NCBI RefSeq assembly: GCF_052119585.1
Contig: NZ_JBGQOJ010000016.1
Location: forward strand, 9,483-73,482
DNA length: 64,000 nucleotides
Direction of reading: 5' to 3'
DNA from: JBGQOJ01 sp052119585
GTDB lineage: Bacteria; Pseudomonadota; Alphaproteobacteria; Rhodobacterales; Rhodobacteraceae
Every line of letters begins with the position of its first letter. Positions within the stretch are counted from its first letter, which is position 1. A program made the position numbers and the translations under genes. The notes beneath the pieces were generated by a model. It did not search any database. It had not been told where the DNA came from and saw nothing but the letters and a program-made list of their open reading frames with translations. This document shows positions 43,493 through 52,731 of the stretch, in pieces.

Positions 43493-44154
43493 AAATCAAG
43501 GTCCGCGTAATGAGCCGGCGGGGGAAAACCAGAGACCTGATCGGCCAGAATCGACCGGAACGCAGGCCGGGATTTGATCTTTGCGTACCAGTCCTTTACC
43601 GTAGCATTGCGATTCCAGTCCACATCAGAAATGTAGTCAAGACAGGACAGATGCGCCGCTGCCGCGAAATCGGCAAGCGTCATCATATCGCCCGCCAACC
43701 AGCGCCGCTGGTCCAGAATCCAGCCCATGTAATCAAGATGATATTTGATCGCCTTTGCGCCCATCTTGATGTTCTTCGAGTCAGGATACCCCTGCCCCAT
43801 CATCTTTTTGTTCACGCGTTCATACAGCAGCTTTGACGTGACTTCGTGATGGAACTTGTCATCGAACCACGCCACGATCCGGCGCATCTCATAGCGTTCT
43901 TGAATACCGCGCGGCATCAGGGTCGGCGATGGATTGGCCTCTTCCAGATACTCGCAAATCGCGGTGCTTTCCGACATCATCTTGCCGTCCAGCTTAAGCA
44001 CAGGAACCTTGCCCGCCGGATTGCGGCGCATAAAATCAGGGTCAGCTTCCCAATATTTTTCTTCAACCAGCTCCACCTCGATCTTCTTCTCGGCCAGCGA
44101 AAGGCGGACCTTGCGGCAAAAAGGCGATAGCGGAACGTGGAAAAGTCGATTCAT
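43489..44154 (-). CDS. Glutathione S-transferase family protein
   Basis: 221 residues. N-terminal thioredoxin fold starting RLFHVPLSPFCRKVRLSLAEKKIEVEL with a single Cys (SPFCRKV), PAGKVPVLKLDG and SESTAICEYLEE at the glutathione site; C-terminal helical domain with MTLADFAAAAHLSCLDYI. Substrate unknown. Tightly coupled to queG; the pairing may be transcriptional only. Confidence 0.87.
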   Translation of the reverse strand: MNRLFHVPLSPFCRKVRLSLAEKKIEVELVEEKYWEADPDFMRRNPAGKVPVLKLDGKMMSESTAICEYLEEANPSPTLMPRGIQERYEMRRIVAWFDDKFHHEVTSKLLYERVNKKMMGQGYPDSKNIKMGAKAIKYHLDYMGWILDQRRWLAGDMMTLADFAAAAHLSCLDYISDVDWNRNATVKDWYAKIKSRPAFRSILADQVSGFPPPAHYADLDF

Positions 44155-44209
44155 TTCATAACTGCTTTAGGAGGGTTCTGTCCTTACTAGCCGCGAACGC
44201 CTGCGGGTT

Positions 44210-44938
44210 TCAACTCTCGAAACACGCAGACCGCCCATCCGCGCGGATCGTGGCCGCACCATCCATGATCGACCCGGTGCGTTTGCGGATATAGGCGGTC
44301 GGTTTGCTGGCGGACCGGTCTTTAGGGTTTGGCAGAACGGCGGCAAGGCGCGCGGCCTGCAATGCGGTCAACTTATCGGGGCTGACATCGAAATAGTGAT
44401 GCGCGGCGGCGTCTATGCCAAACACCCCTTCGTCAAACTCGGCGACGTTCAGATAAACCTCCAGAATCCGCCGTTTGGTCCAGACCGCTTCGACGGCGGG
44501 GGTCAGGATCGCCTCCAGCGCCTTGCGGGGCCAACTGCGCCCATGCCAAAGGTAGACGTTCTTGACCACCTGCTGCGACAAGGTCGAGGCGCCCCGTGCG
44601 GCGCCCTCGTCCAATGCCTTGCGGATCGCGGACATATCGAACCCCCAGTGCAGGCAAAAATTGGCATCCTCTGCCGCGACAACCGACCGGGGCACAAATT
44701 GCGACATCTCGGATATCGCGACCCAATCCTGCTCTATTCCGCCCAAACGGCGGCTTTCGGACAGCATGTAATAGGTGGTCGGCGGGTTCACCAGGCTGAA
44801 CAGTACAACGAAGAACGCCATGAACGCCGCAATCCCAAAGCACCCGCGCAACACCCATCGCCGCACCCAGCGCATAGGGCTGATGCGGGATCGGGAGACC
44901 CCCTTGGAGGTCCGCTTTGATGTCTTTGCTTTTGCCAC
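44210..44938 (-). CDS. mtgA: MtgA, monofunctional biosynthetic peptidoglycan transglycosylase
   Basis: 242 residues: one N-terminal membrane anchor (about 38-58, RGCFGIAAFMAFFVVLFSLV) and a family 51 glycosyltransferase domain. Motifs 1 and 2 are present: AAEDANFCLHWGFD and GASTLSQQVVKNVYL, followed by RRILEVYLNVAEF. It polymerises lipid II in the periplasm. GTG 44938 is used because AAGGT precedes it and it gives the normal length; an upstream frame extension is not supported. Confidence 0.92.
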   Translation of the reverse strand: MAKAKTSKRTSKGVSRSRISPMRWVRRWVLRGCFGIAAFMAFFVVLFSLVNPPTTYYMLSESRRLGGIEQDWVAISEMSQFVPRSVVAAEDANFCLHWGFDMSAIRKALDEGAARGASTLSQQVVKNVYLWHGRSWPRKALEAILTPAVEAVWTKRRILEVYLNVAEFDEGVFGIDAAAHHYFDVSPDKLTALQAARLAAVLPNPKDRSASKPTAYIRKRTGSIMDGAATIRADGRSACFES

Positions 44939-45093
44939 GCGACACCTTAGCCACGCCAGGCGGCAAAGGGTCAAGGCGACAAAGGCCGATCTGCCATGAA
45001 AGTCCCGATTCCGCCACGGATTGCGACGCATCATTGCAACCTTTGCCTTGCGGGTCGAACATTTTGCCAAATTAATGTCAGGAGGGCCCGGTC

Positions 45094-45615
45094 ATGCACA
45101 TCAATGCCTTGCCAAAATACGACACCAGCATCAACACCACCGGTTGCTGTCCAAAATTCAATCCCGAAGGATGGGATGGGCAAGAACTTCGCTTTCGAAA
45201 CAAGCTGTTCGTAAAGGCGGACACCCATAGCGCGTTTCACATCCCGCTTGATATGGGGCGGGTTTTCACGCGCGTGCAGCAGCATCTCGAAGAGGCGGGG
45301 GCCTATGACCCCGCTGATTTCATTGTGCTTAGTCACGATCTAAATGCCTGGCACGCAGGTCACTATTTCTCAGCGTCCAAAGATATCCCCAACGAAGAGA
45401 TGGTGCGGATATCCGGCGATTTCATCACCAAGGTGTTCGAAGGCCCATACAAGGACGCCCCCGACTGGGAGGAAGCGATGAAACAGGAGGTGCGCAAGCG
45501 CTGCGAAGAGCCCGACGACATCTTCTTTTTCTATACGACCTGCCCGCGATGCGCCAAGGTCTACGGGAAGAACTATGTCGTCGGGCTTGCTAAGGTGAAA
45601 CCGCGGCAACCCTAA
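45094..45615 (+). CDS. Conserved-looking hypothetical protein
   Basis: 173 residues with no signal or membrane segment. An N-terminal CC pair (INTTGCCPKFNPEGWDG) and a C-terminal CPRC motif (FYTTCPRCAKVYGKNY) could bind a metal or form disulfides. The middle is acidic and helical (WEEAMKQEVRKRCEEPDD). AGGAGG sits 13 bases before the ATG. Its stop lies 19 bases from the gltB stop (convergent). I do not recognise the family; enzyme activity cannot be assigned. Confidence 0.72.
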   Translation: MHINALPKYDTSINTTGCCPKFNPEGWDGQELRFRNKLFVKADTHSAFHIPLDMGRVFTRVQQHLEEAGAYDPADFIVLSHDLNAWHAGHYFSASKDIPNEEMVRISGDFITKVFEGPYKDAPDWEEAMKQEVRKRCEEPDDIFFFYTTCPRCAKVYGKNYVVGLAKVKPRQP

Positions 45616-45634
45616 GGTCGCCGCGATTCAGTGA

Positions 45635-48600
45635 CTATTCCGCCGGAATAGCCTGTTCTTCGATACTGAGCGGGTGAGGAATATGCACCAGCATTTCTTT
45701 CGGGCACACCTGAAGGAAGTTCGGCAGTTCCAGATCCCAATGGGTCAGGATTTCTGCTGCCTTCCGGCTTCCTGTCTCTGCTGCGTGACGCTCGATCAGC
45801 GTTTTCAGTTGGTTGGCCCAATAAGGAACAGACACACCGCAGGTGACCAAAGTCTCGAGGTTCATCATATCCTCGGCTTCGCCTTTGGGGTCGTAAAGAT
45901 ACGCCATACCACCCGTCATGCCCGCGCCAAAGTTGGCCCCGATCGTGCCAAGGATCACGGCAACGCCGCCGGTCATATACTCGCACCCGTTCGATCCGCA
46001 GCCTTCGATCACGACCTTCGCACCAGAGTTGCGAACCGCGAACCGTTCCCCCGCGCGACCGGCGGCAAACAGATAGCCGTCGGTGGCGCCATAAAGCACG
46101 GTATTGCCAATGATCGTATTCTCGGACGCCACCAGCGGCGAATGCATCGGCGGGCGCACGATGATCGTGCCGCCCGACAGGCCCTTGCCAACGTAGTCGT
46201 TCGCATCGCCCGACACTTCCAGCTTCAGGCCAGGGGCGGCAAAGGCCCCCAACGACTGGCCCGCGCTGCCTGTCAGTTTGACGGTCAGGTGGTCGGGTTG
46301 CAGGTTGTTCCGCATCCCAAAGTTCTGGACGATATGGCTGGAAACACGAGTGCCGATCGTCCGGTGCGTGTTGCGCACCGCATAGGACAACTGCATCTTC
46401 TCGCCATCGTTCAGGAACCGCTGCGCATCCGCCACAATCTCTGCGTCCAGCGTGTCGGGCACAAAATTGCGGGGCTTCATACGGTCGTAAACAATCTTTT
46501 CCGCGCCATCGACGGTGATCAACAGCGGGTTCAGGTCCAGATCATCCAGATGCGCCGATCCACGCGACACCTGCGTCAGCAGGTCGGCCCGACCGATGAT
46601 ATCGTCGATGGACCGTGCCCCGATGCTGGCAAGGATTTCGCGCACTTCCTGTGCGTAGAACGTGATCAGGTTGACCACCTTGTCTGCCGTGCCGGTGAAC
46701 TTGTCACGCAGCGCAGGGTCTTGTGTGCAAACCCCCACGGGGCAGGTGTTCGACTGGCATTGACGCACCATGATGCAGCCCATCGCGATCAAGGCGGCGG
46801 TGCCGATGCCGTATTCCTCGGCCCCCATCATGGCCGCCATGACGATGTCACGCCCGGTGCGAAGCCCGCCATCGGTGCGCAAGGTCACACGCTCGCGCAG
46901 CTTGTTCATCGACAGAACCTGATGCGCCTCGGTCAGACCCATTTCCCATGGCAGACCGGCGTATTTGATCGACGTCGCAGGGCTGGCACCAGTGCCGCCG
47001 TTGTGACCCGAAATCAGGATGATATCGGCCTTGGCCTTGGCCACACCGGCGGCAATCGTGCCAACACCCGATTGACTGACCAGCTTTACCGTCACCTTGG
47101 CGCGCGGGTTGATCTGCTTGAGGTCGTAGATCAGCTGTGCCAGATCCTCGATCGAATAGATGTCATGGTGCGGAGGCGGTGAAATCAGCATCACACCCGG
47201 CGTCGCATGACGCAGGCGCGCGATCAGCTCTGTCACCTTCATGCCGGGCAACTGGCCACCCTCGCCGGGCTTGGCGCCCTGCGCCACCTTGATCTCCAGC
47301 TCTTCGCACTGGTTCAGGTATTCGGCTGTCACACCGAAGCGGCCAGAGGCCACCTGTTTGATCTTCGCGCTGGGGTTGTCGCCGTTCGGTTCGGGGTGGA
47401 AATGCGCCGGATCTTCGCCGCCCTCGCCAGAATCGGACTTGGCCCCGATCCGGTTCATCGCCACGTTCAGCGTCTTGTGCGCCTCTGGCGACAAGGCACC
47501 CAGCGACATGCCGGGCGTGATGAACCGCTTGCGGATAGAGGTGATGCTTTCCACCTCCTCGATCGGCACGGGGTTGCCCAGCGCCTTGATGTCCAACAGG
47601 TCGCGCAGGTGAATCGGCGGGTTCGCCCGCATCGCGGCCGAGAACCGCTTCCACATCTCGAACGATGCCGTGTTGCAGGCGGCCTGCAACATATGCATCG
47701 TCTGCGCCTCCCACGCGTGCTTTTCACCGGAACGGCGTGCCTTGTAGAAACCGCCGATCGGCAGAACGTCGGACCCGCCAAGGAAACCCTGCGCGTGGAC
47801 TTGCTCCAGCTTGCGCTGGATGCCGTGCACGCCGATGCCGGAAATACGGCTGGTCATGCCGGGGAAGAATTCCGCTACCATGGCGCGGGACAGGCCCACC
47901 GCCTCGAAGTTCAGGCCACCACGATAGCTGGAAATCACAGAGATCCCCATCTTCGCCATGATCTTCAACAGACCCTGATCAATCGCATAACGATATCGCG
48001 CGACCGCCTCGGACAATGTGCCGTCCAGCAGGCCGCGATCAATCCGGTCAGACAGCGAATCTTCGGCCAGATAGGCGTTGACCGTTGTCGCGCCACAACC
48101 GATCAGAACCGCAAAGTAATGCGCGTCGATGCATTCCGCCGACCGGATGTTCATCGAACAGAACGTCCGCAGGCCCTTGCGGGTCAGCCACGAATGCACA
48201 GCCGAGGTTGCAAGGATCATCGGCATCGCCACGCGGTCCGGCCCCTGATGCTGGTCGGTGAGAACAAGATGCCCGGCCCCCGAACGCACGGCATCCTCTG
48301 CCTCTGACCGGATACGGATCAGCGCCTTTTGCAAGGCCCCATTGTCGTCGCCATGCGGAAAAGAACAGTCGATCTCGACCATCGGCGCGTTAAAGCATTT
48401 CGTCATTTCGATAAACTGCTCGTTGCCGATGAACGGGCTGTCCAGAACCAGAATTTCGGTCTGGCTGCTGTCTTCGTCCAACACGTTCTTCAGGTTTCCG
48501 AACCGCGTTTTCAGGCTCATCACGCGGTATTCGCGCAAGCTGTCGATCGGTGGGTTGGTGACCTGGCTAAAGTTCTGGCGAAAGAAATGGCTCAGCGGGC

Positions 48601-50173
48601 GATACTTCTCGGACAAGACCGCACTTGGCGTGTCATCCCCCATAGAGGCAAGCGCCTCTTTCGCGTCCTCTGCCATCGGCGCCAGAATCTGCTCCAGCTC
48701 TTCGATGCTGTATCCCGCCGCGATCTGGCGCTTGCGCAGTTCTGATCCGGTGAAGATCGGCAATTCCTTGACGCCCGACAGCGTTTCCTCAAGGTCGTTG
48801 ATCTTGCCAACCCAGTCCCCGAAGGGCTGGCTGCCGGCAAGACGGTTCTTGATTTCAACGTCGTGATACAGCGTGCCTGTCTTCATATCGACGGCAATCA
48901 TCTGCCCCGGTCCCAATGCACCCTTTTCCACAACGCGCGCCTCGTCCGTCGGCACCATGCCCGCCTCGGACCCGGCAATCAGCAGGCCGTCGCCCGAAAC
49001 GACATAGCGCATCGGGCGCAGACCGTTGCGGTCCAGACCGGCGCATACCCAGCGGCCATCGGTCATCGCAAGCGCGGCAGGGCCGTCCCATGGCTCCATC
49101 ACAGAGTTGCAGTAGGAATACATGTCGCGCCACGCGTCGGGCAGTTCTTTCGCCTGCTTGGACCAGCTTTCCGGCACCAGCATCGTTTTTGCCATCGGCG
49201 CGGAACGCCCCGCCCGCACCAGCACCTCGAACACCGCATCCAGTGCGCCGGAATCCGACGTGCCCTGCGGGATGATGGGCTTGATGTCCTCTGCCATGTC
49301 GCCGAACGTCGACGAGGCCATCCGAATTTCGTGGCTCTTCATCCAATTGACGTTGCCCTTCAGCGTATTGATCTCGCCATTGTGCGCCAGCATGCGGAAT
49401 GGCTGTGCCAGCCACCACTGAGGGAAGGTGTTCGTCGAATACCGCTGGTGATAGATCGCGAACGCGCTCTCGAACCGCTCGTCCATCAGGTCGGGGTAAA
49501 ACACCGCAACCTGCTCGGCCAGCATCATGCCTTTGTAGATGATCGAACGGCACGACAGGCTGCACAGATACAGGCCCTGAATGCCGGACGCAGCCGCCGC
49601 TTTCTCGATACGGCGACGAATGACATACAGCTCGCGCTCGAATGTTTCCTCGTCCACACCCTTGGAATTCGAAATCAGGATCTGCTCGATCTCGGGGCGT
49701 GTCGCGTTGGCCTTCTCGCCAAGGCAATCGACGTTCACCGGAACGTGGCGCCAGCCATAGATGTAATAGCCCATGCGCAGCACTTCGGACTCGATAATCG
49801 TCCGGCACGTCTCCTGTGCACCAAAGTTGGTACGCGGCAGGAACACCTGACCCACTGCGATCATCTGGTCCATATGCGGTTCGTGACCGGTGCGGCGGAT
49901 CTGATCGTAGAAAAACTTTACCGGAATTTGAACGTGAATACCCGCACCGTCGCCGGTCTTGCCGTCGGCGTCGACAGCGCCGCGGTGCCAGATCGCTTTC
50001 AGCGCTTCAATTCCGTTTTCGACAACCTTGCGTGTGGCGTTGCCATCCAGCGCGACAACCAGTCCGACACCGCAGGACGAATGCTCTTCCTCTTCGGAAT
50101 ACATCCCGTTCTCTGCCAGCCACTTGCGGTTGGCTTCCTCTTTCGCAACCCAGTTCTCGTCATAGATGGTCAT
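45635..50173 (-). CDS. gltB: GltB, glutamate synthase (NADPH) large subunit
   Basis: 1512 residues: class II glutamine amidotransferase domain with the nucleophile C34 in SSCGVGLV after a short propeptide, the central domain, the FMN-binding synthase domain (ISGHNGGTGASPATSIKYAG region), the Cys triplet for the [3Fe-4S] cluster (CIMVRQCQSNTCPVGVCTQ), and the C-terminal GXGXG beta-helix. Makes two glutamates from glutamine and 2-oxoglutarate with GltD. ATG 50173 is selected from AAAGGTG; a GTG nine bases upstream is less likely. Confidence 0.97.
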   Translation of the reverse strand: MTIYDENWVAKEEANRKWLAENGMYSEEEEHSSCGVGLVVALDGNATRKVVENGIEALKAIWHRGAVDADGKTGDGAGIHVQIPVKFFYDQIRRTGHEPHMDQMIAVGQVFLPRTNFGAQETCRTIIESEVLRMGYYIYGWRHVPVNVDCLGEKANATRPEIEQILISNSKGVDEETFERELYVIRRRIEKAAAASGIQGLYLCSLSCRSIIYKGMMLAEQVAVFYPDLMDERFESAFAIYHQRYSTNTFPQWWLAQPFRMLAHNGEINTLKGNVNWMKSHEIRMASSTFGDMAEDIKPIIPQGTSDSGALDAVFEVLVRAGRSAPMAKTMLVPESWSKQAKELPDAWRDMYSYCNSVMEPWDGPAALAMTDGRWVCAGLDRNGLRPMRYVVSGDGLLIAGSEAGMVPTDEARVVEKGALGPGQMIAVDMKTGTLYHDVEIKNRLAGSQPFGDWVGKINDLEETLSGVKELPIFTGSELRKRQIAAGYSIEELEQILAPMAEDAKEALASMGDDTPSAVLSEKYRPLSHFFRQNFSQVTNPPIDSLREYRVMSLKTRFGNLKNVLDEDSSQTEILVLDSPFIGNEQFIEMTKCFNAPMVEIDCSFPHGDDNGALQKALIRIRSEAEDAVRSGAGHLVLTDQHQGPDRVAMPMILATSAVHSWLTRKGLRTFCSMNIRSAECIDAHYFAVLIGCGATTVNAYLAEDSLSDRIDRGLLDGTLSEAVARYRYAIDQGLLKIMAKMGISVISSYRGGLNFEAVGLSRAMVAEFFPGMTSRISGIGVHGIQRKLEQVHAQGFLGGSDVLPIGGFYKARRSGEKHAWEAQTMHMLQAACNTASFEMWKRFSAAMRANPPIHLRDLLDIKALGNPVPIEEVESITSIRKRFITPGMSLGALSPEAHKTLNVAMNRIGAKSDSGEGGEDPAHFHPEPNGDNPSAKIKQVASGRFGVTAEYLNQCEELEIKVAQGAKPGEGGQLPGMKVTELIARLRHATPGVMLISPPPHHDIYSIEDLAQLIYDLKQINPRAKVTVKLVSQSGVGTIAAGVAKAKADIILISGHNGGTGASPATSIKYAGLPWEMGLTEAHQVLSMNKLRERVTLRTDGGLRTGRDIVMAAMMGAEEYGIGTAALIAMGCIMVRQCQSNTCPVGVCTQDPALRDKFTGTADKVVNLITFYAQEVREILASIGARSIDDIIGRADLLTQVSRGSAHLDDLDLNPLLITVDGAEKIVYDRMKPRNFVPDTLDAEIVADAQRFLNDGEKMQLSYAVRNTHRTIGTRVSSHIVQNFGMRNNLQPDHLTVKLTGSAGQSLGAFAAPGLKLEVSGDANDYVGKGLSGGTIIVRPPMHSPLVASENTIIGNTVLYGATDGYLFAAGRAGERFAVRNSGAKVVIEGCGSNGCEYMTGGVAVILGTIGANFGAGMTGGMAYLYDPKGEAEDMMNLETLVTCGVSVPYWANQLKTLIERHAAETGSRKAAEILTHWDLELPNFLQVCPKEMLVHIPHPLSIEEQAIPAE

Positions 50174-50185
50174 GTCGGTCACCTT

Positions 50186-50281
50186 TCATTCATCTTGCAG
50201 GTCAGGGGCCTTGACCCAGTTCGCCTGCCGAAAGTTCCAATGCTCATTGGCGTCTGCATCGAATGCGCATGATCTGTGCAT
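50186..50281 (-). CDS. Putative 31-aa small protein between gltD and gltB
   Basis: A complete frame of 31 codons plus stop fills the gltD-gltB gap almost exactly (24 bases after gltD, 12 before gltB). It begins MHRSCAFDADANEHW, continues NFRQANWVKAP and ends DLQDE. GGAG lies about nine bases before the ATG and the gltB ribosome site follows its stop. The composition looks protein-like (two Trp, mixed acidic/polar), not like a random frame. No family recognised. A translated leader or a genuine small subunit-like protein is possible. Confidence 0.5.
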   Translation of the reverse strand: MHRSCAFDADANEHWNFRQANWVKAPDLQDE

Positions 50282-50305
50282 CCGATGTGCTCCGCCTGAT
50301 TTTGC

Positions 50306-51739
50306 CTATTCCGCCGCCACGCTCGCCGCTGCGTTCACATATTCCATGATCGCCTCTGCCGCTTCGCGCCCGTCCCGGATCGCCCAGACAACCAGCGATG
50401 CACCGCGCACGATATCCCCCGCCGCATAGACGCCGGGCAGGTTGGTTTCATGCGTTTTGAAATCGGCCTTGATCGTGCCCCAACGGGTCACTTCCAGTTC
50501 TGGCACCCCCCAAAGCGCGGGCAGGTCTTCCGGCTCGAATCCCAGCGCCTTGATGACCAGATCGGCCTTTTCGATATAATCGGCCCCTTCGATCAGTTCG
50601 GGCGCGCGGCGACCGGTGGCATCAGGCGCGCCCAAACGCATCTTTTGCACCATGACGCCTTCGACGCTGTCGCCGGTAAAGCCTTTTGGCGCGGTCAGCC
50701 AAACAAACTCCACGCCTTCTTCTTCGGCGTTTTGCACTTCTCGCAGTGATCCGGGCATGTTTTCGCGGTCACGGCGATACAGGCATTTGACCGAAGTCGC
50801 GCCCTGACGGATCGACGTGCGGACGCAATCCATCGCGGTATCGCCGCCGCCGATTACAACAACGCGCTTGCCGCGTGCGTCCAACTCTCCGTTGTCGAAC
50901 TCTGGCACATCATCGCCAAAGGATTTTTTGTTGCTGGCCGTCAGAAAGTCGATGGCGCGCACAATGCCATCAGCACCCGCACCGGGCCCCTGCAAATCGC
51001 GCGTCTTGTAAACGCCGGTCGCAATCAGAACAGCGTCATGCTGCCCGCGGATCGCGTGAAAGCTCATGTCTTCGCCGACATTGCAGTTCAGCACAAACTG
51101 CACGCCACCCAGTTCCAGCTGCTGGATACGGGCCATAACAATGTCTTTTTCCAGTTTGAAACCGGGAATACCATAGGTCAACAGGCCGCCTGCGCGGTCA
51201 TAACGGTCATACACCGTCACCTGAAATCCCTGACGCCGCAGCATATCCGCGGCGGCAAGACCGCCGGGGCCCGCACCGATGATGCCGACGCTTTCAGCCC
51301 GCTCCGTACGCGGCTGGATAGGTTTGACCCACCCGTTTTCCCACGCGGTGTCGGTGATGTATTTCTCGACCGCGCCGATCGTAACCGTGCCGTGGCCGGA
51401 TTGTTCGATCACGCAGTTGCCTTCGCACAGGCGATCCTGCGGGCAGATGCGGCCACAAATCTCGGGGAATGTGTTGGTTGCCTGCGAAAGCTCGTAGGCC
51501 TCCTGCAACCGGCCTTCCGCCGTCAGGCGCAGCCAGTCGGGGATGTTGTTATGCAGCGGGCAATGCGTCTGGCAATAGGGCACACCACACTGGCTGCACC
51601 GCCCCGCCTGCTCTTCGGCCTTCGGGGTCGCATACTCTGCGTAAATCTCGTCGAAGTCCTTTGCCCGCAAATTGGGAGGACGCTTTTCAGGCATTTCTTT
51701 GCCCACGTTTACAAACTGAAGCATGCGTTGCTTGGCCAT
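50306..51739 (-). CDS. gltD: GltD, glutamate synthase small subunit
   Basis: 477 residues. N-terminal cysteine clusters for two [4Fe-4S] centres (CSQCGVPYCQTHCPLHNNIP and CGRICPQDRLCEGNC), FAD-binding GIIGAGPGGLAAADMLRRQG and NADPH-binding VVVIGGGDTAMDC Rossmann motifs, and the C-terminal YAAGDIVRGASLVVWAI FAD motif. Passes electrons from NADPH to GltB. GGGAGG before the ATG. First gene of the leftward GOGAT operon. Confidence 0.96.
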   Translation of the reverse strand: MAKQRMLQFVNVGKEMPEKRPPNLRAKDFDEIYAEYATPKAEEQAGRCSQCGVPYCQTHCPLHNNIPDWLRLTAEGRLQEAYELSQATNTFPEICGRICPQDRLCEGNCVIEQSGHGTVTIGAVEKYITDTAWENGWVKPIQPRTERAESVGIIGAGPGGLAAADMLRRQGFQVTVYDRYDRAGGLLTYGIPGFKLEKDIVMARIQQLELGGVQFVLNCNVGEDMSFHAIRGQHDAVLIATGVYKTRDLQGPGAGADGIVRAIDFLTASNKKSFGDDVPEFDNGELDARGKRVVVIGGGDTAMDCVRTSIRQGATSVKCLYRRDRENMPGSLREVQNAEEEGVEFVWLTAPKGFTGDSVEGVMVQKMRLGAPDATGRRAPELIEGADYIEKADLVIKALGFEPEDLPALWGVPELEVTRWGTIKADFKTHETNLPGVYAAGDIVRGASLVVWAIRDGREAAEAIMEYVNAAASVAAE

Positions 51740-51856
51740 GGTCGAACCTCCCGAATTTTGCAGGTTCGATTGTTTACGTTGGGGTTGCGGAAAAGAAAAG
51801 GCAGCAAGGCTGACCTATTATTCGATTACGTAAGACTTTTTGACCTTGTTTCGAAA

Positions 51857-51873
51857 ATAATTCGCGAAATTAT
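51857..51873. promoter_or_regulatory. Dyad in the region upstream of gltD (possible operator)
   Basis: ATAATT-CGCGA-AATTAT, a 6-bp inverted repeat about 120 bases before the gltD start. On the minus strand it lies between a weak TTGTGC and a TTATTT that could serve as -35/-10. No known regulator motif is matched. Confidence 0.3.
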
Positions 51874-51895
51874 GACAGCACAACTTACCTATCAT

Positions 51896-52702
51896 TCAAA
51901 ACCCAGCCAAAAGTGCCGCCATAGCCGCCGTTCCGATGATGATTCGCCACCAGCCGAACAGGGCATATCCATTACGGCTGACATATCCCAACACCCAGTT
52001 AACCACCAAAATCGCTGCCACAAATGCGGCGATAAACCCAATGGCAATCTCGTTGATCGCACCGGCATCCAGCACATCACGGTTCTTGTACAGGTCATAG
52101 GCAAAGGCCCCCGCCATTGTCGGCATCGACAAAAAGAACGAGAATTCTGCCGCAGCCCTTTTGCCCGCCCCCATCAGCATTCCGCCAACGATCGTGGCGC
52201 CACTGCGCGACACGCCCGGTATCATCGCCAAACACTGAATCACGCCGATGATCAACGCCATCTTTGGCGGAAACCTCATTGCATCGTCATGGGTGATCCG
52301 CAGGTTCATCCGGTCAACAAAAATCAGAACAAAACCGCCAAGGATCAACATGATAGCGATCAGCATTGGGGTTTCGAACAGCACGGTCTTGATGAAATCA
52401 TGCCCCAGCACGCCAATCACCACCGCAGGTAAAAACGCCAGCAACACAGACCACACAAAGCGCCGCGCGGCGGGATCGGTCGGAAACGCCATTGCAACGC
52501 CAAGAAGCCGCGAGAAGTAGACAATCAGAATGGCAACAATCGCGCCAAGCTGGATCACCACCTCGAATGTTTTCCCGGCAGAGTTAAACCCAAGAAAATG
52601 CCCCGCTAACAGAATATGCCCCGTCGAGGAAACGGGGATAAACTCTGTCAGACCCTCAAGAAGACCCAGCAACAGGGCGGCAATGGTGGTGGAATCACCC
52701 AT
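51896..52702 (-). CDS. uppP: UppP (BacA), undecaprenyl-diphosphatase
   Basis: 268-residue membrane enzyme that dephosphorylates undecaprenyl diphosphate to recycle the lipid carrier of peptidoglycan synthesis. The two signature loops are present: EGLTEFIPVSSTGH (about 15-28) and IPGVSRSGAT (about 160-169). About eight hydrophobic segments. Downstream, on the same strand, of an NDUFA9-like gene with a 29-base gap. Overexpression of such enzymes gives bacitracin tolerance, a family property. Confidence 0.95.
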   Translation of the reverse strand: MGDSTTIAALLLGLLEGLTEFIPVSSTGHILLAGHFLGFNSAGKTFEVVIQLGAIVAILIVYFSRLLGVAMAFPTDPAARRFVWSVLLAFLPAVVIGVLGHDFIKTVLFETPMLIAIMLILGGFVLIFVDRMNLRITHDDAMRFPPKMALIIGVIQCLAMIPGVSRSGATIVGGMLMGAGKRAAAEFSFFLSMPTMAGAFAYDLYKNRDVLDAGAINEIAIGFIAAFVAAILVVNWVLGYVSRNGYALFGWWRIIIGTAAMAALLAGF

Positions 52703-52731
52703 GGTCAGGTCGCCTTTTGCCGAAGCTAATG

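Noticed and set aside
48863..50272. 469-codon frame opposite gltB
   Set aside because: Shadow of the gltB amidotransferase domain.
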